DNA from: Paragordius varius
Taxonomy: Eukaryota; Nematomorpha
DNA: 64,000 nucleotides
Assembly: GCA_964247055.1 (NCBI GenBank)
Contig: OZ176059.1
Location: 3,472,001 to 3,536,000, forward strand
Direction: 5' to 3'
The translations under genes were made by a program, and so were the position numbers. Each line of letters starts with the position of its first letter. The stretch's first letter is position 1. Of the stretch, positions 30,004 to 41,250 are shown in pieces. The notes under the pieces were generated by a model. That model was given only the letters and a program-made list of their open reading frames with translations. It was not told the origin of the DNA and searched no databases.

Positions 30004-31105
30004 ATTTTTATTTATTGATATAAATAAATATTTCAATTACTTTATTTTAAATTTTATTTCAATTATTTCCTAAAAAAATTATTTTACAATTTTTTATTTT
30101 TTTAACAATTTAATTATTTTATAATATTTGATATAATTATATAATTTACATTTTTAATATCATTATTTTTCATTACTCGAATTTTTGAAAAAAAATACAA
30201 TATTTAAAATAAATTGTTAATTAATTGAATATATTTATTATTATATAAATTTTAATTATCTTAAATATTCATTAAATAAATTTTCTAATTTCAATAATGT
30301 ATTCCAAACTTATTAAACATCATTACTTGTATATAAAAATTCATAAAGGTTTTTATAATAAATTATTGGTAAATTTTATAAATTGGATCTAATATTAATA
30401 ACATAAATATATGATTTATTTCTCTAATACATTTTTTATTATATTTAAAATTAAAATCACTTTTCTTAAGAAAATGTTTATTTGTTATAACATTTTAAAT
30501 AATTAATTTCCATATAATATAGTTATTTTTAGTATTCATTGTGTTAAAAAAATATTAATCCAGCTTTATCGACTTTATGTAACCTTACATTAATAATGGA
30601 TTTTCATATTTAATTTTCAGTTAGTATAGTTAAAAGTTTATCTTTGCAAAGTTTCTCAAATATTACATTCAAATCGAAATTAACTGACCAAACGTAATAA
30701 TATAAAAACAAATATTTTTTCTATAATATGATTTGTAAACCTATTAATATTTATAACAAATTAAATTTATACCGTATATTGAGTATCCAAATAATAAAAT
30801 CACAAAACGTCCAAAATAATTCATCTCAACTAAAATGAATTTCTTTTCACCTTTTAACCGACACACAAAAGTGATAATATTATGTAAATTATAAAAATTG
30901 TATTTTTCAAAAATTTAAGTAAAGATAAAAATTAATAACTAATTTAATATATACAAATAAAATTAAAAATTAAAATATATAATAATATTAAAAATAAAAA
31001 ATTAAAACAAAATAATAAATATTTTATAATACTTTTAAAAATAAAAAATTAAAATAAAATAATTAAAATATTTCATAATATTAAAAACATTAAATTTTTA
31101 AAATA
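30004..31105. other. A+T-rich interior between two inverted core X copies
   Basis: Landmark W (AATCCAGCTTTATCGACTTT, then ACCTTACATTAATAATGG) lies at 30,553-30,600. There is no zinc-finger sequence, so this may be an internally deleted derivative of the composite element (X-W-X, about 1.28 kb). Confidence 0.5.
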
Positions 31106-31190
31106 TACCCATTTTCCAAATTGAATATTTTTTCGAATAAATAAAAAGCAGACAATTGAAAAAACCGTTAATAAAATCTGTCGTTTCATT
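31106..31190 (+). repeat. Core X, copy 5
   Basis: TACCCATTTTCCAAATTGAA, TTCGAATAAATAAAAAGCAG, ACAATTGAAAAAACCGTTAA and TAAAATCTGTCGTTTCATT. About 10 bases are missing compared with copy 1. Confidence 0.75.
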
Positions 31191-31447
31191 TTACATTTAA
31201 ATTATATTTTTTAGAAAGATTTTTTATAATATAAAACATTTTCAAATGAAAAAATATATTTCTTAATTAAAAAAATTTAATTTTTCTTCAATCTCAATTT
31301 AAGAGATAAATATTAATATCTTAGTATCGATTTTTATTTATTAATTTTATAAAATATAGTCAAATTAAAGACTATTGTTTTGGGTTGGTAAATTAGGAAA
31401 TCTAATATTTGCTATGTATATATTTAAATCTAAATTGCTTAATATTA

Positions 31448-31450
<3 letters not shown>

Positions 31451-31482
<32 letters not shown>
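31451..31482. repeat. (TA)n microsatellite at a MITE edge
   Basis: About 15 TA repeats end exactly where the terminal repeat of the MITE at 31,483 starts. This could be expansion of a TA target site. An 83-codon open frame passes through it but reads YIYIYIYI there and is not a gene. Confidence 0.85.
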
Positions 31483-31486
<4 letters not shown>

Positions 31487-31733
31487 CATTTAGAGTTCGA
31501 ATTCACCCTTGTACAATTTTTAATTCACCCTCAAACAATTATTCACCCTACTTTATTTTATATCAAAATATGAAATTCTGGATATTTAATGCTGAAAAAA
31601 TATTATACTTTGTAGTAAAAATATAGTTCATAGATGGATTACCATCCTGATAAAAAATATATTTAGGGTAAATTAGAATTGTTCAAGGGAGCATTTGAAT
31701 TGTTTAAGGGTAATTCCGAATTGTAAATGGTAT
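31483..31733. mobile_element. MITE with short repeats inside its inverted ends
   Basis: The left end, ACCATTTAGAGTTCGAATTC, then ACCCTTGTACAATTTTTAAT and TCACCCTCAAACAATTAT, is mirrored by TTAGAATTGTTCAAGGGAGC, TTGAATTGTTTAAGGGTAAT and CCGAATTGTAAATGGTATAT on the right. Each end is itself made of two or three copies of an about 20-bp unit (AATTGTTCAAGGG). TA lies outside each end. It resembles the longer element at 47,422-47,989. Confidence 0.65.
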
Positions 31734-32479
31734 ATATAGTGTAAAAAGTTTAGGGTTTTGTCGTTAATAATCATTAAAAAGAAAAAATTAAAAAATAATT
31801 GTATAAAGGCGAAGTTTATTACACATTGATTCTTATAAAAGCTCTGTTTTTGATTAAATCACAAAGCATAAGATATAGCTTGGTACTATATAAAAAATAT
31901 TTTATATCAAACATTGATTTTTCCCAAATAAACTGTATAATTACAATTTAACCATATGATTGATTTATATCAATTTCCCCATTTTTCCACTAAATACGAT
32001 AAAAAGTATCCAAAATAACTAAATTTTAAATAAATAGTTGTCTTTATATATTTACGATTTGTCCGTATAATAACAATTTTTAGAAATGGGAAAGCAATAT
32101 TGTATGCCTATATATGTATATGCACCCTTTTATATATTTTTTCGGGAAGCAAATAGAGAGAATAATTTGAGTGCCAGTAACTTACGGAGGGGCTTAGCCC
32201 GCTAATATCCTAAGTTTTTTACATTTTTATTGAGATTTTGTTGAATGAATAATTAAAGTATTTATTTATAGATAAAAATATAAGTTATTTAAAAGACTTT
32301 AATAGCATCATAGGAATTGTGTTATTTTATATAATTGATAATCATATATAAATATTCAGAGAAGCAATAATTTTCCATTATTTATACCTTTTATAAATAA
32401 ATAATTGTTAAAATATATAAAGTTTATTTTCAAACCAAAATCCATACCGTTAGTAGGGGAACAAACCGATCCTTTAGAT
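31734..32479. other. A+T-rich stretch with a family-Z end and repeat R
   Basis: TTGTCTTTATATATTTACGA and TTTGTCCGTATAATAACAAT (32,040-32,085) are the right end of a family-Z MITE. Repeat R follows (GGGAAAGCAATATTGTATGC, GAGAATAATTTGAGTGCC, ACGGAGGGGCTTAGCC) to about 32,230. The left MITE end is not clear. No gene is seen. Confidence 0.5.
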
Positions 32480-33560
32480 CAGGGGTGGCCAACCTATTTT
32501 TCATTTGGGCTACTTTTTCGGGAGAAAATTTCACGCGGGTACGTATAAAAAGATTCATCACATAAATTTTATATTTCTATTTAAGGTTTGGAGTGACTAA
32601 CACTGGGCATTTTAAAATAAATATTACAGAAAATAATTTATTTTTGGGTAAATTATATATATAATATCAATTTTAAAAAATATATAATGGGGATTCAGAA
32701 ACCTCTGGTTGCCAACATCAGTGGACAAATACTAAATTTACATTATTTGATTTATTAAATTAACAATAAATAATTAACTGTACATCTTGCGACTGAAATG
32801 AAAAAAGTGTAGCTCTTAGCAATCTTTAAAATTTACCAGATTCTATGGATTACTTAGCCGGTTTAATACTGCTCAAGATTATCTTGAAAAATGCGTGCCG
32901 CAGTTTTGAGTCTAGTTAAATGTTGACATAGTTAACTAGTTAACACAGGGCTGTTTAAAGATCAGGACAATTTTTACCACAACTATATTTTTTTAACTGA
33001 CGAAAAAATATTTATACCCACAATTAAAAGATCTAGAAATGTTTCCGGATCTTGCTTTTTGTGGCAATATCTCAGAATTGCATTTAAATCAATTAAATAA
33101 CAGTGATTTAAAACATATTTATTGATTAGACGTCATCCGAAATGTTGCGTATAAAAATGTCGATGATATCGGAGAAAAGATTTTTCTTAATACATAAACT
33201 CGAATACATTTCCATTTTTTACCACTGTTTGAATATATGTTGAATGTTAAATTAAAATGTTCTGACATTTTAAAGTAATTTCGCTAGATTTGGATGTCGA
33301 TTAAAAACTAATCAGAGTTCGTTGACATTTGGAATTTCAGTTGAAAATTATCCTGATGTCATATAGACTAGATGTGGAAACACTTGACATTTCTTTAAAA
33401 AAAATTAAGAAGATTGAATACGCCATTTAAAAAGTTTTTTGAAATTGGGTTCATACAAATAAAGTCAGTGAATTCTCAGCCAAGATTCCAAAAGCGTGCT
33501 CTCTGTTTAGTTTTAATACATTAATGTAAAAACAGGTCGATTCACATAAATATAAAAGTT
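32480..33560 (+). mobile_element. hAT transposon remnant
   Basis: CAGGGGTGGCCAACCTATTT at 32,480 is a canonical hAT terminal sequence, preceded by CTTTAGAT as a possible 8-bp target site. The interior has a less A+T-rich patch (32,940-33,520) where short pieces in several frames (FKDQDNFYHNYIFLTDEKIF, FHFLPLFEYMLNVKLKCSDI) loosely resemble C-terminal hAT transposase, but I cannot anchor them to catalytic or dimerisation motifs. The matching right end is not found nearby. The piece at 38,396-38,448 may belong to the same family. Confidence 0.5.
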
Positions 33561-33810
33561 GAAAGTGCAGCAATTCTCCAAATATGTGGGTATGTATTTT
33601 TATTTCAGTTAGCTAAATATAAAAATTTGTTAACAGGTAAAAAATTCTATGCAAAATTTTTTACATTTTTTATTTGGACTTATGAAACTCGTATAAAAAA
33701 TATTTTTATTGTCTTAAAATTTAAATCTCTTTATGAATAGTTTTGTGGAAATTCAATTTTAAGAAACATTAAAAACGTCTAATTTTATTATATATATATA
33801 ATAGTAATAG
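33561..33810. repeat. Repeat next to a family-Z MITE
   Basis: The part from about 33,710 (TTAAAATTTAAATCTCTTTA, then ATTCAATTTTAAGAA) recurs at 39,335-39,425 and, inverted, at 56,460-56,525. Each time it abuts a family-Z MITE on the same side. No gene is seen. Confidence 0.45.
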
Positions 33811-34026
33811 TAATTATACGGACAAAATTCAAACATATTAGACAAATATTTTAAAAGAAATTTGTTTCTATTTAGATTAAAAAATATTAAAAGAGTATAT
33901 TAGATACCAATTATTAATTTTACAAATAAAATAGTTTATGCAAAAAACTTGAATAATAAAAGTATGATTGTCTTTCAAAAAAAATTAACTAAATTTTAAC
34001 GTTCTCCCGTATAATTTACGGTAAAT
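33811..34026. mobile_element. Family-Z MITE
   Basis: The left end ATTATACGGACAAAATTCAA mirrors the right end ACGTTCTCCCGTATAATTTA. The inner blocks AAAAGTATGATTGTCTTTCA and ATATTAGATACCAATTATTA are shared with 39,428-39,653. It is followed by block T, as at 39.65 kb and 48.07 kb. Confidence 0.6.
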
Positions 34027-34250
34027 GGATGGCTTATTTAATGCTTATTAAAGATACATTTTACATTAATTGATTATTAACTTCATATGGTATTTATTGC
34101 TAAGCGCAAAATATATTTTAAATAAAAATAGAGATTATTTAAATTTTAATATGGTATAAATTGTTTTATATAATTGGGTTCAAACGTTTGCTTTTTGTAC
34201 ACTTGTTTTTTCCCTCAATTGAATTTTTGCATAAAAAATCAACAAAATGA
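34027..34250 (+). repeat. Block T, copy 1
   Basis: GATGGCTTATTTAATGCTTA, ATATGGTATAAATTGTTTTA, TTGGGTTCAAACGTTTGCTT, TTTGTACACTTGTTTTTTCC. It also occurs at 39,655-39,850, 48,070-48,300 and, inverted, at 56,030-56,230. Confidence 0.6.
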
Positions 34251-35340
34251 TTATATAATTATTAATCAATTCATTTTTTACAACTATGATGCCTTTTGCT
34301 TTTATACAAAGCTAATAATATTTAAATATTTATTAAATTATTAAAACAAGACTTATCATGGAATGTATTTTTTGCTATTTTTTGGTAAAAATTTATAGCA
34401 AAATTTATTGTTAATATCATTCATGTTTATATAATTAAAAAAATTTAATTTGCTTTATATTTTATAAGTTATATTTCCTAATAAACTAATTATTTATTTT
34501 TTCATTGTGTTTTTTATTCACACGTTACTATGGCCAGCCCAAAAACAATATGAAGCCAACAATAACGTGGGTACTGGGTATATTGTTTCTATATAACAAA
34601 TAGGCTTTTTAATTTAATCGGCGTGCCACGCTTTTTTAATGTAATTGTCAGCTTAAATTTAGTCTATTAAAGTTCTCATCCTAAATAATTGATTGATATG
34701 CTTTGCCAATAATATATATTTTATATAGCAATTTCACACACTGGGAGTTATATTTAAAAATTAGGTTTAAAAAGTATAGCGGTTTTATAAAATACATGTC
34801 TTTACACTTTCACGTTTTACCCGTAGAATTTCAATTTTATATGAGATATTATTATAGATTTGATTATATCTGGATATATGTCATTTCTATTTCTCATTTA
34901 TTGATTCTAAGTGTTTTGTTTATATAAAATGAATATTTTATAATATTATTAATTTTATAATCGTTTAGGTATTTAATATCAACTTTATTATTGTTTTTTA
35001 CACTCTATTCTTTAAAAAGTAGGCCTATAAAATTAAAACTATTTTTAAATTATTTTATTTAATGAATTTTTGAATTTTATAAAAATTTATCTCCCTTACG
35101 GTTTTTTAATCAAGTGTGAAACTTCTATTTATAATATATTAAAAACTTGGAGTATATACAGTACCCACTTTACTTCACAATATTTTAGAATTGGCACTAC
35201 AGTATTGTGTGAATAAAAAATAAAAAACGGTACGAGATGAATATTTTTTCTTATTAAATTCCAACATAAAATTTATTTCTTAATTTATGGACAAAATTGT
35301 TTTATATCATACACTACTATATTGCTTAAAAATGAAATAA
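34251..35340 (-). repeat. Dispersed block including a zinc-finger 3' flank (copy 4), direct copy of 46,530-47,180
   Basis: From about 34,740, GGGAGTTATATTTAAAAATT, ACACTTTCACGTTTTACCCG and TTATATCTGGATATATGTCA match 46,535-46,660. Then 35,150-35,340 (GTATATACAGTACCCACTTT, TTTATGGACAAAATTGTTTT, CATACACTACTATATTGCT) is the 3' flank block. There is no zinc-finger sequence to its right, so this flank has lost its gene or moved without it. The open frame at 34,703-34,927 is not preserved at 46.6 kb. Confidence 0.55.
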
Positions 35341-35509
35341 ATGGTTTTTTATAAAGTAGATGGCTCGTATTATTGATTGCACCTTATATTGAATAATAAA
35401 ATAAATGAATAAAAACACAAAGGTACAAAATAAAATAAAATTTGTTTCGTAAACATATTTATACATTTTATAATATATTTTTAAAAATTTTATTTTATAA
35501 CCTAATTAG

Positions 35510-35935
35510 TTCTAAATAACTAAGGTTTGGTGAAATCTTCCACCTGTTTGATCGAAAAATACTTTAATTTTTATTTCAATAAACAAAAATATCATCATAA
35601 AAATGGAATAATTCCGTTTTCATTATATAAGTAACCCTCTTATTTAAAAAAGGTGAAAAATATTTACATTATAATTGACTAATTATTTGAGGTAGTTTTG
35701 TATCCCAAAGCGATATATCATTATCGGACAAATATTACTACACTATTTGTAAACGCATTCCATTTTTTTAAAAAGTAAAAATAAAATTCTAAAGACACAT
35801 TGATATCAAATTTCTCACCATGTTTTTCTTTATGATAAAAATCAACAATTTCGTTCTCTGTTAATGAATAAGTAAACTGGTCTCCTATAAAAAAATTTAG
35901 CCATCCATTGGATAATTTTTGATTTTACCTTTTTT
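35510..35935 (-). pseudogene. Unrecognised decayed coding patch
   Basis: On the minus strand an open stretch without ATG (about 35,925 to 35,721) reads NGWLNFFIGDQFTYSLTENE, IVDFYHKEKHGEKFDI and EFYFYFLKKWNAFTNS. A one-base shift then gives YLSDNDISLWDTKLPQIISQ and a stop. A second piece, MKTELFHFYDDIFVY, follows near 35,600. Mixed charged residues and GDQ/SLTENE/WDTKLP make it look like real protein rather than translated A+T noise. I do not recognise the family. It may be a host gene fragment or part of a transposon. Confidence 0.35.
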
Positions 35936-35940
35936 AAAAT

Positions 35941-36430
35941 TATATAGGCATTAATTACATAATAAAATGTTTAATGTAATACAATGGGTAAATAACCTAA
36001 ATATTGTTTAAATTTTAATGTATATTGGTGAAATAATAAACTATATAGTTAATAATTGTAATTAAATAAATTATATATATTTTATCTTTATATTGCGTTT
36101 TTTTACTTTTTTTATTTTATGCCATTGTTGTTATTTTTAGTCATGGTTTGGTTTGTGGTAAAAGAATGAAAAGGTAAAATTCTAAGGTTTATTTTATTAA
36201 GAAGACAAAATTTTAACCTTCATTTTCGTAAAAGCTATGTTTGCAACTTAAGCGATAAGATAAAATTATGCATCATTTTGTTATAAATTTCTAATTATTT
36301 AGCTTCTCATAGAACCAAATAAAAAATATGAATTTATAAAAATTTGATTTTTGTAACATGAAAGGAATTCAAACAATCTAACATTTATACGAAAAAATAA
36401 TATTCAATAGCATTTAAATAGTTTTAACAT
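35941..36430. other. A+T-rich stretch, no gene
   Basis: I see nothing recognisable here. The block near 36,170 (AAGGTAAAATTCTAAGGTTT, then AAGACAAAATTTTAACCTTC) weakly resembles 2,375-2,435 of the 1.6-kb repeat. Confidence 0.5.
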
Positions 36431-36431
36431 A

Positions 36432-36710
36432 AAGTAAAAAATGAAAATATACGGACAAAACATAAAATATAAGTACAAATTTTTATTTAAAAGTCAACCA
36501 TAATCTTTTAAACATTGATTTTCCCCAATCAACTGTATAGTTATAATTTATATAATAGTGTGGTTTAACGATTTACAATATCCCTATTTTTTAACCAAAA
36601 ACGTTAAAGAGTATTTGAAACAATTAAATTAAAAAAAGTATGTTTGTCTTTTAGAAAAATATATTTGTCTTTATATCTTTACGATTTCTCTATATTTACA
36701 ATTTTTACAA
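36432..36710. mobile_element. Family-Z MITE
   Basis: AATATACGGACAAAACATAA with AAAAGTCAACCATAATCTTT on the left mirrors AAAGTATGTTTGTCTTTTAG with CTTTACGATTTCTCTATA on the right. It is immediately followed by a fragment of repeat R (GGGAAAGTAATAATTGAATA) and then a second MITE of the family. Confidence 0.65.
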
Positions 36711-36734
36711 ATGGGAAAGTAATAATTGAATACC

Positions 36735-36992
36735 TAAATATATACGGACAAAACGTAAAATTTTTTTTAAAGACAATCATACTTTATTAAGCTTCATTTT
36801 TGTCAATATAACTCATTGTTTTAAATTGCATATTATGGAATTGATATCTATACTGTGACACAATCAATAATATATTTTATAATTGTAATTATATTTTTTA
36901 TATGAGAATAATACAGATTTGAAAAAGTATGTTATCTTTTGGAAAAAATATTTATATTTTAACGTTTTGTCTGTATAATTTCGGTTTTTTTG
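36735..36992. mobile_element. Family-Z MITE
   Basis: ATATACGGACAAAACGTAAA and AAAGACAATCATACTTTATT on the left mirror AAAGTATGTTATCTTTTGG and TTTTAACGTTTTGTCTGTAT on the right. It is embedded in repeat R, which resumes at 37,000. Confidence 0.65.
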
Positions 36993-38119
36993 TATATGCA
37001 TTTTTATATAATATTACTGGAGCCAAAAAGAGAGAATAAGTTTTTATTGATAATTTACGGAGGAGCATAGCCGCTAATAACCTAGCTGGGTTCTGTGTTT
37101 TTAATTTAAATTTTGGTGATTTTAAAAATATATTTATTTATAGGCAAAAATTTATCTAGGTGACTTCAATACAATCATAGGAGAGGGTATTATTTTATAT
37201 AATTGATAAATATAATTTATAACTTTAAAAGTGAAAAAAATGCATATTAACTCTTATAAATAATGAATATTTAAAATACAGTAAGTTTATTTTCAGCTCA
37301 AAATCCACATATCTTATTATTAAATCAATATATATGCTATCAAATGAATGTTTTATGTTTTTATACGATGCCTAAAGCTGCCAGGTTAACATTTAAGTAA
37401 AATTTTTTGAGACAATATTTTTTCAATCTGGATTTTATTTTATATTACTATAGTTAAGATTTGCTTGAAAAATTTTAACAAGTAATATGGCAAAATATAT
37501 TTTATTTTAGTTAAATATAATTCTCTAACCTTTGGAAAACGAAATAGGAGATTCTGCATTTTTAACCATAGAAACTATGATAATCAGCAATGTTATTGAA
37601 AGTGATTGAATTCTTCAGATTGGAGCATATTATGGCAAAATTTGCGAAAAACCTATTCATATAAGTACTTCTTTAAGCGAAGATTTATCAATGATTTTCG
37701 TCTTAATCAAAAATTTTAAAACTCACTCTTAAGATTTCGTATCCATCCATAGGTTAAGATTACTAAATAAATAAAAAAAACATGACGATTTGGGAATCTA
37801 TCGTAGCAATAAAGAACCATGAAACAATGTGTGATAAATTTAGCTTTTCTTTCTCCTACTTATTAATTAGATGACATACATAAAACTCCAAATTATTAAA
37901 AAATAATAAATTCTGAGGGTTAATTAAACAATTTTATTAAATTTGTACTAATTATTAATTACACCGTATTCTTTAGAGTCTATTCTTGCGGTGACTCTTA
38001 GCTTTTATCATAAATAAGAAAATATAACTTTTGTAAATATAAAATATTCATTAACCTATGTAAAATTGGCACAACCAAATCTAAATGTATCATTTATTTA
38101 GGAGTGTTTTTATACTCTT
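36993..38119. other. A+T-rich stretch; repeat R tail, no recognised gene
   Basis: Repeat R continues to about 37,090 (GGAGCCAAAAAGAGAGAATA, ACGGAGGAGCATAGCCGC). A less A+T-rich patch at 37,555-37,900 has short mixed-composition frames on both strands, but I could not match them to a domain. It lies where the endonuclease of the minus-strand LINE fragment at 38.1 kb would be expected. Confidence 0.45.
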
Positions 38120-38290
38120 TAGGTTGGTCCTTTAAGACTATATGTTCGTTCGCCGAGATTTGGCAAAAATAATTAATGTATTTGACAACAGGGATGTTCT
38201 TACATGCGAATGATTAAGGAATCCATAATTTGGAGAAAACGCCTATAAAATCCCAGTAGAAGAAGTGAATAAGTTATATCCTATTGGCAA
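38120..38290 (-). pseudogene. NeSL/R2-group LINE fragment (same family as 17,560-18,180)
   Basis: The minus strand reads TSLLSNTLIIFAKSRRTNI, which aligns with TALISHIFVIFTKSRRINM at 17.6 kb. At DNA level CCAAATCTCGGCGAACGAAC, then TCTTAAAGGACCAAC, is shared in the same order. In this family the segment lies between reverse transcriptase and the restriction-like endonuclease. Nothing longer survives. Confidence 0.55.
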
Positions 38291-38395
38291 AGAACTAGAA
38301 AAATCATTATATTATGCTTGCATTTAGAGCACAATGTTTGAAAACTAATAAAATATTCCTGAATTTCCATATATGTATCCAATGTAGCCGGCTGA

Positions 38396-38448
38396 ATTTT
38401 TTAAGTCAAAAATGCGGCACGCGAAGCGATTTGTTTTGGACATCCCTG
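38396..38448 (-). mobile_element. Possible hAT right end
   Basis: ATGCGGCACGCGAAGCGATT, then GTTTTGGACATCCCTGTGCTG-like sequence, resembles the inverted CAGGGnTGnCCAAA terminus and the GCGnnnCGCGA inner block of hAT elements. AAATGCGTGCCGCAGTTTTG at 32,890 is a related block inside the hAT remnant at 32,480. Confidence 0.35.
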
Positions 38449-39055
38449 TGCTGATTATACCATTTCAAAATATTTATTTAATAACAAAAATCTAATTTTT
38501 AGCGAAATTTCGTTCATTACTTTCTTCCATTTTATGCATGATGATAACGGTATAGGCTATAAGATACTATTTTTTAATATAAATGAAGCTAAAACTATCA
38601 TCTCAAAATTTTGATTGCCTTTATTTTTAATTTAGATATAAAATGTAAATTACGAGTCACCCAATATAAAATATCGAACATAAGCGAAAAAAAATTTTAT
38701 CGAAGGCCTATGATATCTTATAGCATATTAAGCTTATGTATGAAAGATCATCGTTTAAAAAAGTATGGTGTATTTTTCCAAAAAAAAATATTTGTCTTTT
38801 AGTTTTCAAGTTTTGTTTTTATAATTATAATTTTTACTGTATTTAAAATTATTTAGATTTTCTAGACTCTCTCAAGATTTTGTAAAGTCATTTTCTAACA
38901 GAGGTTTACATTACAATCATATAATATAATTTAATAAATATTTGGCTCAATATTGTATTATAAGCTAATTATAAAAATTAAACTGCGTCCGAAATCGGGG
39001 GTTACAAATAACCTAATCTAATTTATATAATCTGCTAGAAAAATTTATGAATATT
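38449..39055. other. A+T-rich stretch with a decayed family-Z end, no gene
   Basis: AAAAGTATGGTGTATTTTTC, AAATATTTGTCTTTTAGTT and ATTATAATTTTTACTGTA at 38,757-38,842 are one MITE end. The open frame at 38,611-38,802 runs into that MITE and is not a gene. Confidence 0.5.
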
Positions 39056-39205
39056 ATTATAGCGCCTCCAATTAGGGCCCTTACGAGTGATATACAAAAT
39101 TTATTTTCACTTTTGTGCCAAGTGCTCCATGCCGGAAAATGGCAAAATTTGCGCGTATTTTTGTAATAAAATTTTTTGGTGAAAGCTCTGGATTCTTCAG
39201 TCCTT
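39056..39205 (+). repeat. Block V, isolated copy
   Basis: GGGCCCTTACGAGTGATATA, TTATTTTCACTTTTGTGCCA, AAAATGGCAAAATTTGCGCG and TTTTTTGGTGAAAGCTCTGG match 61,575-61,680. Block Y does not follow. Confidence 0.6.
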
Positions 39206-39427
39206 GTTGTGGATTCATCAGTTACACATAATTAATGCGGATTGTCAATGTAGGAATGGTATCAACATCTTGAGACAATTTATATTGAATTACCTATTTA
39301 ACTCGTATCCAAAATTTTCATAGTGGCTTATAAATTTAAATCTGTTTATTGATTAATTTGTCAATATCTAATACAATTTTAAGATTTATTAAGACTAATC
39401 TATAATTTAGATGATATTACACAGAAA

Positions 39428-39653
39428 TCGAAATTATACGGACAAAACAAAATATTAAACAAATATTTAAACGACATTAGTCTTTTTTATTTAAATTGAA
39501 AGTATGAAAAAGAGATTATATTAGACACCAATTATTTTAGAATTGTAATTAAAGTTTTTAGAAAAAACCTGGTTAATAAAGTATGGCTGTCTTTTAAAAA
39601 AATATACCTAAATTTTTAGGTTTTGCTCGTATAATTTAACTGTAAATAGATGG
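39428..39653. mobile_element. Family-Z MITE
   Basis: AATCGAAATTATACGGACAA on the left mirrors TTTTGCTCGTATAATTTAAC on the right. Inner blocks match 33,811-34,026 (ATATTAGACACCAATTATT, AAAAACCTGGTTAATAAAGT), and block T follows directly. Confidence 0.6.
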
Positions 39654-39654
39654 C

Positions 39655-39850
39655 TTATAAACTTTCGAATTTTTAATTAAGAATGAAAAATTTATCAGTA
39701 AAGTGCATAATACATTTTTTAGCGCAAATATATTTTAAAAAAATTAGAGATTAATTAACTTTGGATATGGTATAAAATGATTGATATTATTGGGTTCTTA
39801 CGTTTGCTTTTTGTACACCCGTTTTTTCCTGAATTAAAATTTTTGCCTAT
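39655..39850 (+). repeat. Block T, copy 2
   Basis: GATGGCTTATAAACTTTCGA, GATATGGTATAAAATGATTG, ATTGGGTTCTTACGTTTGCT and TTTTGTACACCCGTTTTTTC are nearly identical to 48,205-48,270. Confidence 0.65.
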
Positions 39851-40064
39851 AATACTGTGAGAAAAAATTTAACATATTTTTTAATCATTATTCTCACATT
39901 TTAGTGTAATAAATTAACACCACAAGTCTAGATTATTTTAGTAATAATTTTTTATTGGATATATATAAGTAGCGTTGAATTTTATGGCCACAAAAAATTT
40001 TATCATGTTTCGAATAAAGTTCATGTTTTATTTATATTATGCACGTGATGTAATTTTCTAATTT

Positions 40065-40350
40065 CAATAAAAATTTAAATTGTACGGACAAAACGTAAAA
40101 ATATAAAAAGAAATTTTTTTTTCTAAAAGACAATAATACTTTTCAAGCCTAAATTATCCTATTAATATGATTTAATTACAATTTTATAACATAAATTTGT
40201 TTAATCAATTTACATCTTTATTTCCTACTTTATAATTCGAAAGAATGAGTTATCATTATAAAAATTAAAATTTAAAATGTATGTTGTCTTTAAGAAAAAA
40301 ATAATTGTCTATATATTTTTACGTTTCGTCCGTATAATTTCAATTTTTAC
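40065..40350. mobile_element. Family-Z MITE
   Basis: AATTGTACGGACAAAACGTA and AAAAGACAATAATACTTTTC on the left mirror AAAATGTATGTTGTCTTTAA and TTTTACGTTTCGTCCGTATA on the right. It is one of the better kept copies, with about 60 bp of matching end on each side. Confidence 0.7.
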
Positions 40351-40879
40351 TAACATCAGGGAAAAAATATCCTGATGAAATATATATTCTCATTATTATA
40401 TCAGTATGTGTTTTGGTTGGGTTTGCGAGTGAAAAGCTATTTGTACTTTTAAATTTTTTTGTTGAGAGTTTAATGCCTTATATCAAAAATATCACTAAAA
40501 TATATTAAAAAGTACACATAAAAAGCAAAACACTACTTTTGAAAGATGTAAAATTACAGATTGGATAAGTCTGATATGGGTTAGTTTTTTTTAAACAAAC
40601 GCAAAAAACTTTTTGCTTTACAAATTTTTCTAAAAAATAAATCTTTGTTAAAAATAGCAATATTGCATAATAATTAATTGTATTTTACGGTAATATAAGA
40701 TATGATGGCAATGTATTTTATCATATCAAGATTTGATTAAAGGTTTAGTTGCTTTTAAATTTAGGAAAATATTATAATATACAATTTATTATTGGTTTTC
40801 TAATAGCTTAGAGCCTATGTTGTCCGTAATGCTTCAAATTATCATGAAATAGGCTTTGACAAAAAATATTTAAAACAAA
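40351..40879. other. A+T-rich stretch with a diverged block V, no gene
   Basis: GGGTTTGCGAGTGAAAAGCT and ATCACTAAAATATATTAAAA (40,420-40,510) resemble blocks V and Y. Nothing else is recognised. Confidence 0.45.
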
Positions 40880-41030
40880 GTATCCAATTTTTATTATTTT
40901 TTAATGTTATAATCTGTGATATATTAATAACTTTCGCCAAATCTCGGGGCACAGAAATAACAAAGGATCAATGGAACTGTTAAAAACTTTTGAAGTGATT
41001 AAAAAAGACCCTTAAAGTGCAAATGGTATA
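40880..41030 (+). pseudogene. LINE crumb followed by a MITE right end
   Basis: VIICDILITFAKSRGT (40,910-40,965) aligns with the segment at 17.6 kb and 38.1 kb. It runs straight into AAAGGATCAATGGAACTGTT, then AAGACCCTTAAAGTGCAAAT and GGTATA, which is the right end of the MITE described at 47,422-47,989. A GGACCAAC-type block also occurs at the same place in the other two LINE crumbs, so LINE tail and MITE end may share sequence. Confidence 0.4.
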
Positions 41031-41250
41031 TTTGAATTTAGTTGTGTAATAATAAATTTGTTAATTGAAATATTATATACAGACAAAAATTTATATTGTC
41101 TATGAGAAAGCTAATAGCCGCTACGCAACCAGTTGCTAACATACACGGGATATAGTAAGACTGCAATATTATATATTTGAATTAATAATAATTAATAATA
41201 TGTACAATTTTTATTCCTGATTTTCCTAAATAAAATTCATTGATTTAAAC

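Noticed and set aside
31490-31500. tRNA B-box-like GTTCGAATTC
   Set aside because: It lies in a MITE terminal repeat; there is no A-box, acceptor stem or cloverleaf. The GTTCGAGCTGAATC at 27,947 was rejected for the same reasons.
37555-37900. Further NeSL/R2-type LINE sequence on the minus strand
   Set aside because: The position would fit an endonuclease after the 38.1-kb crumb, but I could not align any piece to the domain at 17.8-18.05 kb.
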